Source: Isoetes taiwanensis
Lineage: Eukaryota > Streptophyta > Lycopodiopsida > Isoetales > Isoetaceae
DNA length: 64,000 nt
Assembly (NCBI GenBank): GCA_021234155.1
Contig: JAJEKV010000071.1
Coordinates: 624,001-688,000 of the forward strand
Direction: 5' to 3'
Position numbers and translations under genes: made by a program. Below the pieces are notes generated by a model, which was not told where the DNA came from, did no database searches, and was given only the letters and a program-made list of their open reading frames with translations. Below are positions 24,332-35,027 of the stretch, piece by piece (the first letter of the stretch is position 1; the number at the start of each line of letters is the position of its first letter).

Positions 24332-25904
24332 TGTAAGTTGCTCCGTGACTAGGAGAGAGCTCCACGCACCCTTTGCACTAGGTGGTTCATGTGTGAAGAG
24401 GGTGTAATGATTGTGCCCATACGACCACTATGGTCTCTTCACCCACTGTAATGTATCTCAAAACTAGTATTTTTGGGTGATTAAGTAAACGACTTGCATA
24501 ATTTTTGTTGGAATTTGTGATCTATTGTCTACCCACCTAAGAAAATAGAGCCAAAATGTTCAACTAAGAATCTTTTTCAATTAGAACTTGATAGGTCTAA
24601 TGCATGTTTGCGTTGCACTGTTCTTGTTCTCGACACGCTATCCAAGAAAATTGGAAGAAAAGCTTGGATGCACACTAATAGACAAAAATTCCAATTATGG
24701 CCAGTTTTCGGGTCGGGGTGCTTCTTTTTGTGTAAATTAACAGGGTTCCGAAAAAAAATGGGAATGGAATGAGTCCCACTTTAATTAAATACGACTTAGT
24801 TCTTTTCATCAAGCACTTGGATTCTCCGTCCAGCACTTGCATTCTATTTTGACTGCTGGGATGCCCTCGGATCTTTAATACAGACCCAAAATTCAAAATC
24901 TGGCCTCTGCTCTCTCATTCAGTATCGGAAATCCACCGCCCCAGCCTGTTATCTTGGACAAGCCCCATCAGTTTCTTATTGATGATTTTGCTCGGATGCA
25001 ACATACAGCTCTATCGTGATTCCTAACTTTGATTCATGCTCTACATTCATACCTCTGATTTCATGCTCTGCCCTCAGCTTTCTGCACACAGTAGGTGCAA
25101 CACAGGGGCACTTCACCCCTTTTGTTCAACCAGAACACAGGGCTATCACCTATGATTTGACATATTTTGCTATATTTCGCTCTTGTTGGAGAACAAAAGA
25201 GTCAAGTTTTAGTCAGATCTTCTGCATCCTTCCACAGGACTTTTGTATCACAGAGCAGACAACCACCGAAACATAGGAACATGGTCTTACTTTCGTCGGC
25301 ATGGTTTGCCTTCGCGAACAAGCCCCAAACAAATTTTCTTGCATCAACAGTTCAATCTTCTGGGGTAATATCTTTTACAGTTCCATGGGATCAAGCTCGC
25401 TCCATTTTCCTCAAAAGCCCCATGGATTTGTTATGCCAATTAGCCATGGATTCAGCAATATCTTCAAGCCGTCTTGGAGCTGCATAGCCAACCGATGTCT
25501 CATCCATCTCCTGGCATATTTTAAAGACAATGAGATGCCCTCTTTCTGCAACAAACAATTTTTCGGCTTAGCAAGAGCCTCTGCATTTAGTAAAGCCTTG
25601 CATTTTGCGGCGTTGGCTGCAACCCAGAATCACTTCTGCACACTTCATCTGCATCTATCAACAGATCATGGCGTGATAACGGTTTTCCACTGCCAGAATC
25701 AATCAAGCTTGTGTCCTGGCATAACAGCAAACAGAGCATCTATGTTTCCCCTATATCCGAAAGTTTCTAGCGCCATCTTAAGCGGCATTAGCCCAAAGAA
25801 CAAAGAAGGACAAAATACGCCGTTTTTTCATGCAAGACCGCCTTCTTCCGGGTCGGCTCCGCAGTTTCGTTCGATCAGAGCCTCTCTGCGTACTTTGAAC
25901 CAAC

Positions 25905-27000
25905 GGCTCCACGGCTGCTCCACGGCGTGGGACTCGGAAGCAAAAAAGCCCACATGCTCCCATCACGGTTCGGCTTCTCCGGACCTTGGCCTTATGGAAA
26001 ACAGTAAAGTTCTCACAGAATTCTTCTCGGCCTCAAGCTTCTGTCTCAATATTTTCATCAAGCAATTTACCTTATGAAGAATCAATTTGCAACATTCGCT
26101 TTATCAGACGTATCGCAGACTTGATTTGTACATGCCAAGCAAAATCTTGAAGCCATCTTTGGCGGCATAGGCCTAGCAGCGGCGGCGATGCACCCCCTTC
26201 GTGGCCATGAAATGCCTTATCCTTTTTTTCATGACAATCTTCCTCTCAGCTCCAGATTTATCCGTTGAAATCAAGAGTACCAGCTATGCATACCTCCACG
26301 GCCCCTCACGGCGTGGACCAACGACTTTCACAAGCCACGGGCTGTCGCGGCGTGGCCTCTCAAGACTCGGCACCTCAAGCAAAGCGTCCGGTCGAGCATG
26401 AGCCCCACGGCTATCCGGCGTGGCTTCAAGTCTGCAAATCTTACGGCCGTGCATCGCAAAACCCGTGAAGCCCACGGCCATCGGCGTGGCTTCCGATTTC
26501 GCGATATCTTCAAGAGCTCCCACGGCCCTTCACGGGTGGCTCGCCCCGGCCCGTCACGGCGTGACGCCAGCCCCTCGAACCCCCCGGACGGCCTCAACAC
26601 CAAAAGACCTCACGGGCGTGGCCCCTGCGTGAACCACGGCCCCCACGGTGTGGCCTCAACATCAGATATCTCACGGCCCTCACGGCATCAAACCCCACGG
26701 CCCATCCTCTGGCGTGGCACATTTCTCTCATGTCAACACATTGTCATCATCCTTTATGACTTTCTTTCCTAGAGAGACTTAGACACTTGAATATTCCACA
26801 TGGCCCATATTTTTGGTGTTTTCTAATGTTCAAGCCATTTTTACACACCAGAATATCTCGTCCTACCATTATACCTTTGGAGGTAAAATTTCATGCAACT
26901 ATGACTTCAAACATCACGGCCCCACGGCGTGAGTCCAACAAAATTATCACGGCCCCACGGCTTGAGTCCAACAAAATTGTCACGGCCCCTCACGGCGTGA
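25905..27000. repeat. Interspersed array of CACGGC..GGCGTGG motifs
   Basis: At least a dozen copies of a motif close to CCCCTCACGGCGTGGAC are spread over 1.1 kb, with variants such as CACGGCCATCGGCGTGGC and CACGGCCCCACGGCGTGA. Spacing is irregular (about 40-100 bp) and the spacers are unrelated except at 26,912-27,000, where the unit with GAGTCCAACAAAATT is repeated in tandem. Confidence 0.75.
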
Positions 27001-27734
27001 CTTCAAGCACAACTTTCGATCCACTTTTGACACAAGCAGCATCTGGAGCATATTTTTGGCACATTTTGGGGGACGCCTCATCTTTTGCCCGATTCTTATA
27101 TCTGCTTTGCACCTTTGTACCAACAAATTTCAAGTTCCTGCAATGGCGTGAAGATGAATTCTGCCTTCCGCCCCTTCGTGCATCAACCTCACATGGCCAC
27201 ATGGCATGTGCAGGCCAATTTCAGCAATTTCTCTTTGGTGTCAACTTTTTCAAGTTCAACATTTTGATCAACCTCATCCGTCCATAATACATGGCGGTCG
27301 AGCCTCTTTCAAGTTCAACAAATGGCGTGAAGCTGACTTGCCTTCCGCCCCTTCAATCACTTATGTTTCAACTCCTTGTTTCAACTTTTCAAGTTCAACA
27401 CTGGCGTGAAGATGACTTAGGACCTTTCGCCCCTTCAACAATTTTTCTTTCCAAATTTTTGTTCAACTCATTACAAGACACTTTGATTGGCGCATGTATT
27501 CGGAGCTAAGTGGCAAGCTCTATGAGAAGTGGTGACAGCCTTCTCAACATTAGATTCGACTTCTATGGATTTAAAGGAGCTCGTGGCAAGCTCAAGAGAA
27601 GTGGTGACAGCCTTCTCAACCTCTCATCATTTTTGTACTTCATCGACATTGGCATTTTTGGGTCACGACTTTTTGGTGACATTATCATTATTTCCCCTCA
27701 CTTTAGCCAATAAAGGTTCTACATAGTTTGGTGT

Positions 27735-27746
27735 GGTGGGGGGGAG
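27735..27746 (+). promoter_or_regulatory. Polypurine tract of the LTR element
   Basis: GGTGGGGGGGAG lies immediately before TGTTAGCCC, the start of the 3' LTR. This is the expected place of the plus-strand primer. Confidence 0.75.
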
Positions 27747-28192
27747 TGTTAGCCCTTTGGGCTAAACATATGTATGAGTGGCATAGGCCACATGTATTTA
27801 TCACATTGGACCACTTGATCTAGGGCCCAGATTTAGCCCACATATGTGGTAGGTGGCATAGGCCACATGTATTTGTCATATTGGACCCCACAATCTATGG
27901 CCCAGATTTAGCCTAGATCTGTGGAGGGTGAGATATCATTTAGGGTTAGGGTTTTGCTCTACTATTTAGAGAGAGCATTTCCTCTCATTGTTTAGGCTTT
28001 GCTCACGTTTTGGAGCACCTCCTTTTGGAGCATCAATATGATTCAGTTTTGTTCATTCTTTGCTTTGTTCTTGTTCTTGGAGTTTCTTCCCACCTTCTTT
28101 TGTTGATCCATGAGCATTTGTGGCAGCCTTGTGGCATCCGGCAGTCATGGACTGCTGCTACAAGGTGATGCCAAGAACCCCAAATATCAACA
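27747..28192 (+). repeat. 3' LTR
   Basis: Begins TGTTAGCCCTTTGGGCTAAA and ends CAAATATCAACA, with canonical TG..CA borders. 446 bp. The first 13 bp form a small palindrome (AGCCCTTTGGGCT). Confidence 0.85.
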
Positions 28193-28375
28193 ATTTCGTA
28201 TATTGGAACAGTTTGTCAGCAGGCTGATTGCTGCCACGGTTTTTCCCTCGAAAACCCTTCGGGACGGGGGTTTTTTAATCCGGGTAGTAATCCGCTTGCT
28301 GCGCTTTTGTATTGGGTCCCATAGACCGATTGGTCTCCGTGGACGATAAAAATACCTTCCTTCCTTCTATGGAAT
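28193..28375 (+). mobile_element. Retroposon 3' end with (CCTT)n tail
   Basis: Ends in TTGGGTCCCATAGACC, then GATTGGTCTCCGTGGACG, ATAAAAAT and an (ACCTTCCTTCC) tail. It shares this end with the LINE at 62.1 kb and, inverted, with 28.5 and 60.0 kb. The LTR element appears to be inserted in it or next to it. Confidence 0.65.
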
Positions 28376-28912
28376 ATTTGCCATAATAGTGTGGATACCT
28401 TTGGTGGCAAGTGGCTCCTCCAGATCCCTTTCCATACTTGGGTGACTTGGTTATCTTCTAATGTTAACTCCCATTGAGATAAGATAAGATAAGATAAGAT
28501 GAATTTTTACGTCCACGGGAACCCAACGGGTTATGGGAGACTTATCAATTTATTCACATGTAGAGTCTTGTATGCCTTTGAAACAAACTATTTTTTGTTA
28601 AGATTTTCGCGAGGTAGGCAGAAAGCACCTACTTGTGGAGTCGCATAAGGCAGAATATTGTCCCGTACCATGCTCCAAATTCGCTTATCTCGCGTTCTCA
28701 AGTTAAACTTGTCTGGGAATGACTCCCAGGAACACTGTACACCGCATCGATACCAATCTCCAATGCGAGATAAACCAGCCCCAATCCATCTGTTTTTTAG
28801 TTCTTTTGTTCACCACTGAGAAAAGCGGCACCCCGCCTCTGTTGGTTTCCACCTGCAACCACCACAAGGGTATGGACACAGAGGTACACTTTTTGATGTC
28901 TAGGCGCCAAAG

Positions 28913-30656
28913 AACTTTTACTGAGAATATCACTTTGCGATGCTAGGGTTTTGCGGCTAGGGCGGCGGCAGGCGGCCGCCCATCTCTCGTGCAGACATCT
29001 CCTCCGTTTCTTGCTGGAAGAGTGGTCGAAGGTAGTATCCTTGGCCACTAGCTTCTGCGATTCAGTGGTTTTTCTGCAGATTGAAGTAGGATGCTAAGCC
29101 CCAGCGATTTGGTTTGTGGTAAAGGGGTTTCTTGAGCTCGCCTTAGCTCCTAAGAGCCCTTTAATGCTGTCTTTCCTTTCTTCTGTGACTGAATAGCCGC
29201 CTTGCCTTTCTTCTGTAACTTAAACCACAGAATACGAGGCTATCTTGCATCAACAGGGTCTTCGCTCCGTTAGCTCTGTTTCATGCTCGGGAGAAGTATC
29301 AATCTTCTGGTATGCTCTACACCATTTCTTGATGTGTATACTTGGCCAGACATTCTTCTCACATTCAGGATAGATATGCTAGATCTTTCTTTCTTTCTGG
29401 AGTTCAGGGGATATGCTGCACCACTGCAGTTTTTTATATGGCTGCACTCACTGCAGTCAGGAATGCTGCACTCACTGTAGCTTCTTGGGCTTTATATTGG
29501 TCTTTGTTACCTCATTTTGGAAAGGTACTTGAGCACTAGCAGTTGGTTGTGTTTCTTCCATTTTAAACATGAAGGACAAATTTTTTCTTCTAAGCTCATA
29601 TGTTAATGCATTGGGATACAGTTAGGGCAAACAAGAGCTAGAATTTGTGCATACTTACTGTTTGAGGTTCTTTGCTACACCTCATTAAGCTCCAGGTCCG
29701 TCGTGATTCTAATCTGATACAGGCCAGGCACAGGGAGAGGAGTGCATTGGACTTATTTAGCCGGCATCTAGGTCTATGCAGGTGGCTGGCTTGCAGTTGA
29801 TTGGATTTGAGACTGATTTAGTCTTCTTGTACTTGAGCAGGCCTCTATGTATGAAATATTTCGGAGAAACTTAAGGGTGTGCAAAGGAGGCCCTTCAGTA
29901 ATAGTAGATTTTAGCTGGACTGGCTGTTGGTTGTTGTTGAGGGCTTCGGACGTATGTGGCGTGAGTCTTTTTTCGGTTTAGCCACAGTTGTTTTAGATAA
30001 TTGGCACATGCAACTTGGAAGGAGTTTGCCTTTTCATGTTATCCCTCTTCCATCCCAGCTGGAAGGAGGTGTGGGATTCAGGAATCTGCATCATGAAAGC
30101 AATCTGCCACAAGGCAAGGGATTCAAAGGGACATTGGACGGGAGGACCACATGTCCTTAGAGCTGCTCCATGATGGGTAGAGCATAGTGTAGATGGAACC
30201 TAAGCAAGTATTCAGGGCAATTGGAGCAGAGGTGGACCACCCTCTTGGGGGTAGGCCCTGGTATCTATACCCAAGGAAGATGGTGAGAATATGCAACTCT
30301 AAGTACGAGAAATTGGAACAGGGTTTCTTTCTTCCAGTAGTACTCTGGTATAGGTAGATCAGAGGCCGAGTTAATGCGAGGGATGAAGCCTCCACTCTCT
30401 CTTGCTTGTGTCTACTGCATTTTCGGGGGTGGAACTTAAAGGGGTTCATTTGCAGGTTGATTAGGATCACTCACTATTTGAGAAGGATTGCTTGATGGTG
30501 CTTTTATCTCATCTCCACACCTGGGAGACTTGGAGACTTGGTGCTGATACGTTTAGGTTATCTGGCTACCATAGAGCCATGAATAAATGTAATTATTTAC
30601 ATATTATTAATAAAAATAAAAATACCTTGTCTTCAAAAAAAAAAAAACTTTTACTG
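28913..30656 (+). mobile_element. Retroposed insertion with poly(A) tail and 11-bp target duplication
   Basis: AACTTTTACTG occurs at 28913-28923 and at 30646-30656, the second directly after a run of A at 30635-30647. Between them lie 1.72 kb on the plus strand. The 5' start is GC-rich (GCTAGGGTTTTGCGGCTAGG at about 28,943), resembling a plant 5' UTR. The 3' end is AT-rich with AATAAATGTAATTATTTACA and AATAAAAATAAAA before the tail. No long frame is present; the largest minus-strand frame (30470-30123) is antisense and has no motif. It could be a processed copy of a non-coding or decayed mRNA, or a short non-autonomous LINE like the one at 57.1 kb, whose 3' end also finishes CTTC before the A-run. 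Confidence 0.75.
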
Positions 30657-30978
30657 TCTCCCAAGCTCTTAACAATCCTTTAAGAAATGGCGAGGCTCCT
30701 GCGTATGGTCTCAATTTATAAAAGAGGGCCCAAGGCAGACCTGCTTTATGAAATGACTTTCCGCAAGGCGTACAACGAGTTAGAGATTGTTTTAGAAGCT
30801 CAAGGCCAGGAGATTTTGAGTCCTGTTGAAGAATTTCCCACATGAATTTGCAGACTATGATCTTACTGTGCAACTTGAAGTCGAGCATTCCTAATCCCCC
30901 ATTAAATTTGGATCTCAAACACTTTCCATATGCAACTTTGACATTTGCCCCCTCTTCATTTCCACCCCAGACAAAGTT

Positions 30979-32190
30979 TCACACCATTTTTGATAACTCT
31001 GCTAGCTTTGATTCAGGCGCTAACATCACCGATGCAGCATAAATGTGAGTACTGCTAAGCACTGACTTAGCTACAACAATCCTTCCTGCCATGGAGAGCT
31101 TATTAACCCTCCACCATCTCAAATGTTTGTCTAAACTGAGTAAGATCTCATCCCATATGTTCAAGGATGAGGTGCATACCCAAATTGGAATGCCGAGCAA
31201 CTTTGACGAAGACCCAACAGGTATTATGGTCCAAGGGAAAGTGGTAACATGAGTCGGAAGAGGCTCATCTAATGGCCAAACAGCTGCACATTTCTTCCAA
31301 TTGAGAAAACAACCTGATGCTATAGAGAAAGAATCCAATAGATGTTTAGCATTCAAGAGATTATCTTCCGAGGCTTCTAGGAACAAAAAAGTATCATCGG
31401 TATTAATTCTGCATTTGTTGCGATCCATCGTCATCGCAGCCCTGTTATAACCCTATCTTCCACTTCTTGCCGGTAGCACTTGAGATAGTCCTTACGCAAC
31501 AATGTTAAAAGGAAAGACGCCAAGGGGCATCCTTGTCTAATGCCCCTGCTTACGTCGAAAATAGGGAAGGTCTCTCCTAAAACTAACACACGCGATGATT
31601 TCAACAGCTTTGCAACAACATTGGTGAATTCTTGTGAATCCTGTCCACAGCCAAAAGCAAGCAGCATCTTTTCCAAAAAGGACCAGCTCACACTGTCATA
31701 TGCCTTCTTAAAATCAAGCTTTAAATAAAGCACTTTTTGACTTGTCTTTCTGCCCAATGTATGCCTTCAAAAGCGTACCGCAATATTCTTGAGAATATAC
31801 GCCGGAATAAATCCTAATTGAGCGTCGGATATATGCTCCAGCAAAATAGGTTTCTCGCGTAGCCCTTTTGCTATAATTTTGTGGAAGGTTGACAACAATG
31901 TAATAGGTCTCCAGTCCTTTATGGACTTCGGTTCCTTCACCTTTGGGATTAAGGTGATACATCCAGTGTTTAGTCTGTTATCAAGCTTATCTGCTTGTAG
32001 AAATTCCTGATAAGCATTGTACACAAGAGGTTGTACCCATTCCCAATATTCCGAAAGGAATTCTGCTGGAATGCCATCTAGACCTGGGCATTTATTTTTG
32101 GCTAGAGAGTAGGCGACCTCGCATCTCTTCAATAGACAACGGTTTATCGAGTTGTTTCCTTTGCATAGAAGATACTTTAGATACAACTTT
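30979..32190 (-). pseudogene. LINE B reverse transcriptase, broken
   Basis: Reading from high to low coordinates: CPGLDGIPAEFLSEYWEWVQ (32.1 kb), TGCITLIPKVKEPKSIKDWR (about 31.97 kb), a block containing PITLLSTFHKIIAKGL, then LDFKKAYDSVSWSFLEKML (motif A, about 31.7 kb), and SRGIRQGCPLASFLLTLL (motif B, about 31.55 kb). Motif C is NTDDTFLFLEA (about 31.4 kb), where the family has FADDT, so Ala is changed to Thr while both Asp remain. Then come SGCFLNWKKCAAVW and MAGRIVVAKSVLSSTHIYAA. The order is that of L1-like plant LINEs. At least four frame changes are needed to read it. Confidence 0.9.
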
Positions 32191-32899
32191 AGAAAGAATT
32201 AACTCTTCAAAGCAATCTTGAAAATTTATATTTTTCTTCTTGAAGAGATCTTCAAAATGTTTAGAAACAAACTCCTTCACATTTGTGGGTTAGGATAACG
32301 GATCCATCCTCCACACGATTACGAGGACAATATATTGCTTGTTTCCTCTCGCTTTGCAACTCTAAAAAAGAAAACTGTACATTTGTCACCTTCCTTGATC
32401 CATGGATCCCGCTTTAACTTTAGCTTGTTTAATTTTGATTTGTTCTATTCTCTTAATTTTCTCTAGGTCTATTTTTTTCCTTTTCGCCTTTGAGCGGTGT
32501 CGGTTCTTCTAAGCTCTATCAATTCTTTATAAAGTGACTCCAATAGAGCATTTTCCTCGGCCACCTTATTACGACCCCACACCTTAGCAAAAAATTTTAT
32601 TGCTGCTAGAGACGCTAATCATTGCTTCCATTCCTTGTTTGTTTTTACTAGCCCATTTGTCCAAAATGCTTACATTGATCTTTAAAATCTGCGTCCTTAA
32701 GAAACGGGGTTCAATCGAGAAGACTATCTTTAATGGTTTAGAGGTACTAACTCTAGAAGAGCATATAATCTACGGATTATGATCTGAAATAGAGTTCTCT
32801 AAGAGATTACGACGGTACTTTTCTTGCAAGACCTGAGAGCTTACATAGCACCTGTCGTGCCGTGCATATGCCCTGCCATCCCCAATCCAACCATTACAC

Positions 32900-33299
32900 C
32901 ACGTGAAGCACGGATCTCCACGTAGTTCCACTTAATCCCAATTCGATTAACCATGCTCGACCATTGCTCCCTTTCAAATCCATGCACAACTTCAATCCAC
33001 GCCTCCATATCTATCACTACTACTTTCTACCATATTAAAGTCCCCAACCATAATCCAATCAGATATATCTGTCAAAGTTTTTTGGTTTGTTCTTCACACC
33101 GGCCCATAAAGGAAGCTCTTTGCATGGCTTGATTATGTGCGTAAATATTTATCACTCCCCATTTTTTACCATGAGCATACCAGGTTACTATTGCGCATCT
33201 CCCAAAATTATCTGTATATGTCGATAGAAGTTTCAATTGTTTTCTCCATGCAATAAAGGTTCCTACACTAGAGCTGCCACTAGACGACAAGATACCCAT
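32900..33299 (-). pseudogene. LINE B endonuclease, broken
   Basis: An initial frame of 75 codons (33299-33072) contains GTFIAWRKQLKLL and KKWGVINIYAHNQAMQR, a standard middle portion of LINE endonucleases. In the next frame TDISDWIMVGDFNMVESSS (about 33.03 kb) carries the GDFN catalytic motif intact. ISDHNP, the SDH-motif, is readable further on (about 32.78 kb). The N-terminal WNxRG part is missing, so the element is 5'-truncated. Confidence 0.85.
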
Positions 33300-33330
33300 A
33301 TAATCTCTTCCTAGTAGATTAATGTTTTAG

Positions 33331-34480
33331 TGTTAGTTCCAGGCTTTATCCCAGGCTTTATCCCATATCCCATAGACCACATCAATCTAAAACATTAAAG
33401 ATTCTCAAAACCAGGCCTTTAGCCCAAAGCTCTCCACCCAATCGAACCACTCAGCTAACAATATGAGACTGGAATATAAAGATAGTAAGGCATATCTGAC
33501 AATCAGTGTCCTCTTGTAGCTCGTTTCTCGAGCTAGCAGACCTCAATAAGATACACCAAGAGTTAGGTTCTAGGGTAGTAACAGGATATTAAATAAGAAC
33601 AGCAGAAGCTCTAGGAAAAAGGTAATGGCTTTCTAGGAATCAGATTCATGAGTGAGTAGAGCAGTCTTTCTGGACCCCCTATCACTCTTCTAGCTATAAC
33701 TCTATTATTCTGATGAGCTATAGGAGCTGTTATCCTAATTTTGAGACTAGACTTTGAAACGGTTCCAATGAAGTAAATATCGCCTCAATCGGAGCTCTGG
33801 TTGTGGAGATATTGGTAATTGAAGTTCAGGTTCTATTCATAGAAGTCTCTGCGACTTTAGCCTTCTTTGGCATGCCTTTGCCTTTGCCTTTGCATTTGCC
33901 TTTTGTTCCCAACCATGATATATACTAACTCTATATGATTTCGCACAATGCTTAATCATATCGGCCATTCCCCCGAGCTCATTATTAGATATTAACCTTA
34001 AACCATATCAATTCCTCCTCTTCTCGGGATTGATCGTCCGACTGGGTACTTATAAAGATCAATAATGCCTTCTGTTTGGTTGAACAACCTCGGTAGAAGG
34101 AGGAGATGGGTCAAACTGTTGGGTCGATCCTATTCTTCATCGAGCAATTCTCAGGAGAGCACTTATGGGGTTCTTGGTCTCTCACTGAATTGTAGTTCTG
34201 ATAACATCGGATTGCCATTCAGAAATTAGCTAAGAACACTTATGCAGATTTACAACCTGGACCTCCTTGCTCTACCAGTATATCGCATTTTATTCGTGTT
34301 CTGGCTGCGTATCAGGCATGCTCATGCCTTGTAACTATTTTCTACATGTTCATTAGACAATCTGAAATTGAATGTGTGTTTATATGCTGGAAATTGCTCT
34401 TATATTCGAGGATATATACATTATGAATATTCTAAAATTTAAATTCAATCTTTTCTTTGGATTCTTATAAGATTTATGTG
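33331..34480. other. No gene recognised; small hexanucleotide repeat
   Basis: No motif. CCAGGCTTTATCC is duplicated at about 33,340. (TTTGCC)n occurs at about 33,877-33,908. Confidence 0.45.
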
Positions 34481-34532
34481 AGACATTTTCTCTTTGTTTA
34501 AGATCTTAGGAATGAAGATGCCTTGTCTGCAG

Positions 34533-34847
34533 ATTCTCTCTAATCCACCAGGAGTGCCAAATATGATGCAGATCTTAGTTTCATCCCAATACAATACTTT
34601 TCAAAGAAAACCTTGTGGCCATCAAGACATGGAAGTTGTGGAATGGATTAGGCAGTATAGGTCTACGAGTGCTGAACTTATTAATCAAGGAAGTCTAGAA
34701 GAGGCAGAACAGCTAAGAAATTACTTGCATGGGGAGCTGAAATTTGCTGTACAACGGACATACTTTGGCCCTGACGATATGTTTTTTGATACTTTTCCAA
34801 ATTGCTTTGAGGCAGAGGAAAGAAGCCAAGAAGCCATACATCTATAG
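34533..34847 (+). pseudogene. Exon-like open frame of unknown family
   Basis: A TTGTCTGCAG acceptor-like site lies just before 34533, and 104 codons then stay open to the TAG at 34845. The C-terminal half is rich in charged and aromatic residues: MEVVEWIRQYRSTSAELINQ, then EEAEQLRNYLHGELKFAV, then YFGPDDMFFDTFPNCFEAEE and ERSQEAIHL. Codon periodicity and absence of low complexity argue for a real protein segment, probably the last exon of a gene or a captured piece. I do not recognise it and there is no neighbouring exon that I could identify. The upstream frame from 34494 would cross the acceptor site. Confidence 0.45.
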
Positions 34848-35027
34848 CAGATATTCTGCATCTATGATTATTCGTATTCAATCATAGTTGGAGCGACCTT
34901 CCGACCTGGGTCAATATACCCTGATCTAGGTCAGAGATTTTTGTCGAATTTCTGACCTTTTGCCAAAATCACAAATCTGATTTTCTCTGATATAAAAATT
35001 AGACAGCGTAAGGTACATCTAACACAA

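Larger units (their letters stand above)
20647..24796. mobile_element. TIR element carrying palindrome array (small copy of family 'P')
   Basis: The left end reads AGTCGTATTTAATTGAAG then TGGGAC (20647-20670). Its inverted copy, with one base changed, is at 24773-24796. TA lies immediately outside both ends (20645-20646 and 24797-24798), consistent with a TA target duplication. The first 70 bp are also closely similar to 43,633-43,700, the left end of the large element. Inside are a G-rich polypurine tract, two isolated palindromes at 21,156 and 21,205, an array of about eight palindromes (23,570-24,095) and one exon-like block (24,186-24,331). The gene content is too small for autonomy. It is inserted in the LTR element between its leader and its 3' part. 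Confidence 0.7.
24797..27746 (+). other. 3' internal part of the LTR element, non-coding
   Basis: No pol motif is visible. A 258-codon frame at 25301-26077 is the longest in the window but has no motif. It ends within the CACGGC-rich area and has a Ser/Phe/His/Cys-rich composition typical of pyrimidine-rich non-coding DNA. Short direct repeats occur: TTTCAAGTTCAACA with GGCGTGAAGATGA at about 27,128, 27,248, 27,310 and 27,388. A 39-bp unit starting GTGGCAAGCTC and ending CAGCCTTCTCAAC is at 27,510 and 27,582. Confidence 0.6.
19916..28192 (+). mobile_element. LTR retrotransposon derivative without gag-pol (LARD-like)
   Basis: Two direct repeats of about 430-446 bp flank 7.4 kb. The left copy is followed by a primer-binding site and the right copy is preceded by a polypurine tract, so this is one element on the plus strand. 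The inside contains no protease, RT, RNase H or integrase signature in any frame. It consists of unassigned leader, a 4.15-kb TIR element (20,647-24,796), and GC-rich tandem motifs. Non-autonomous elements of this build are mobilised in trans by related autonomous copies. The 5' LTR lacks about its first 17 bp, so the 5-bp target duplication cannot be confirmed; the base after the 3' LTR starts ATTTC. Confidence 0.85.
28478..33330 (-). mobile_element. L1-like LINE 'B', minus strand, split by a retroposed insertion
   Basis: From 33,330 downwards the order is endonuclease, RT, and C-terminal region. A 1.7-kb foreign insert (28,924-30,647) interrupts the last part. Removing the insert and one copy of its target duplication rejoins the reading frame: RAWETVK on the right continues as VLWRLDIKK on the left. 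The 3' end, at 28,478-28,545, reads on the minus strand CCCGTGGACGTAAAAATTC followed by (TTATC)n. I am less sure that this tail belongs to the same LINE and not to an adjacent element. Several stops and frameshifts make it inactive. Confidence 0.75.

Noticed and set aside
25301-26077. 258-codon open frame as a real gene
   Set aside because: It is the longest frame in the window but shows no motif. Its composition is that expected from pyrimidine-rich DNA, and it lies in a non-coding LTR-element interior.
28193-28197. ATTTC as 5-bp target duplication of the LTR element
   Set aside because: The 5' LTR border is lost, so the second copy cannot be located.
30123-30470. 115-codon minus-strand frame as a gene
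   Set aside because: It is antisense within the retroposed insert and has no motif or promoter.
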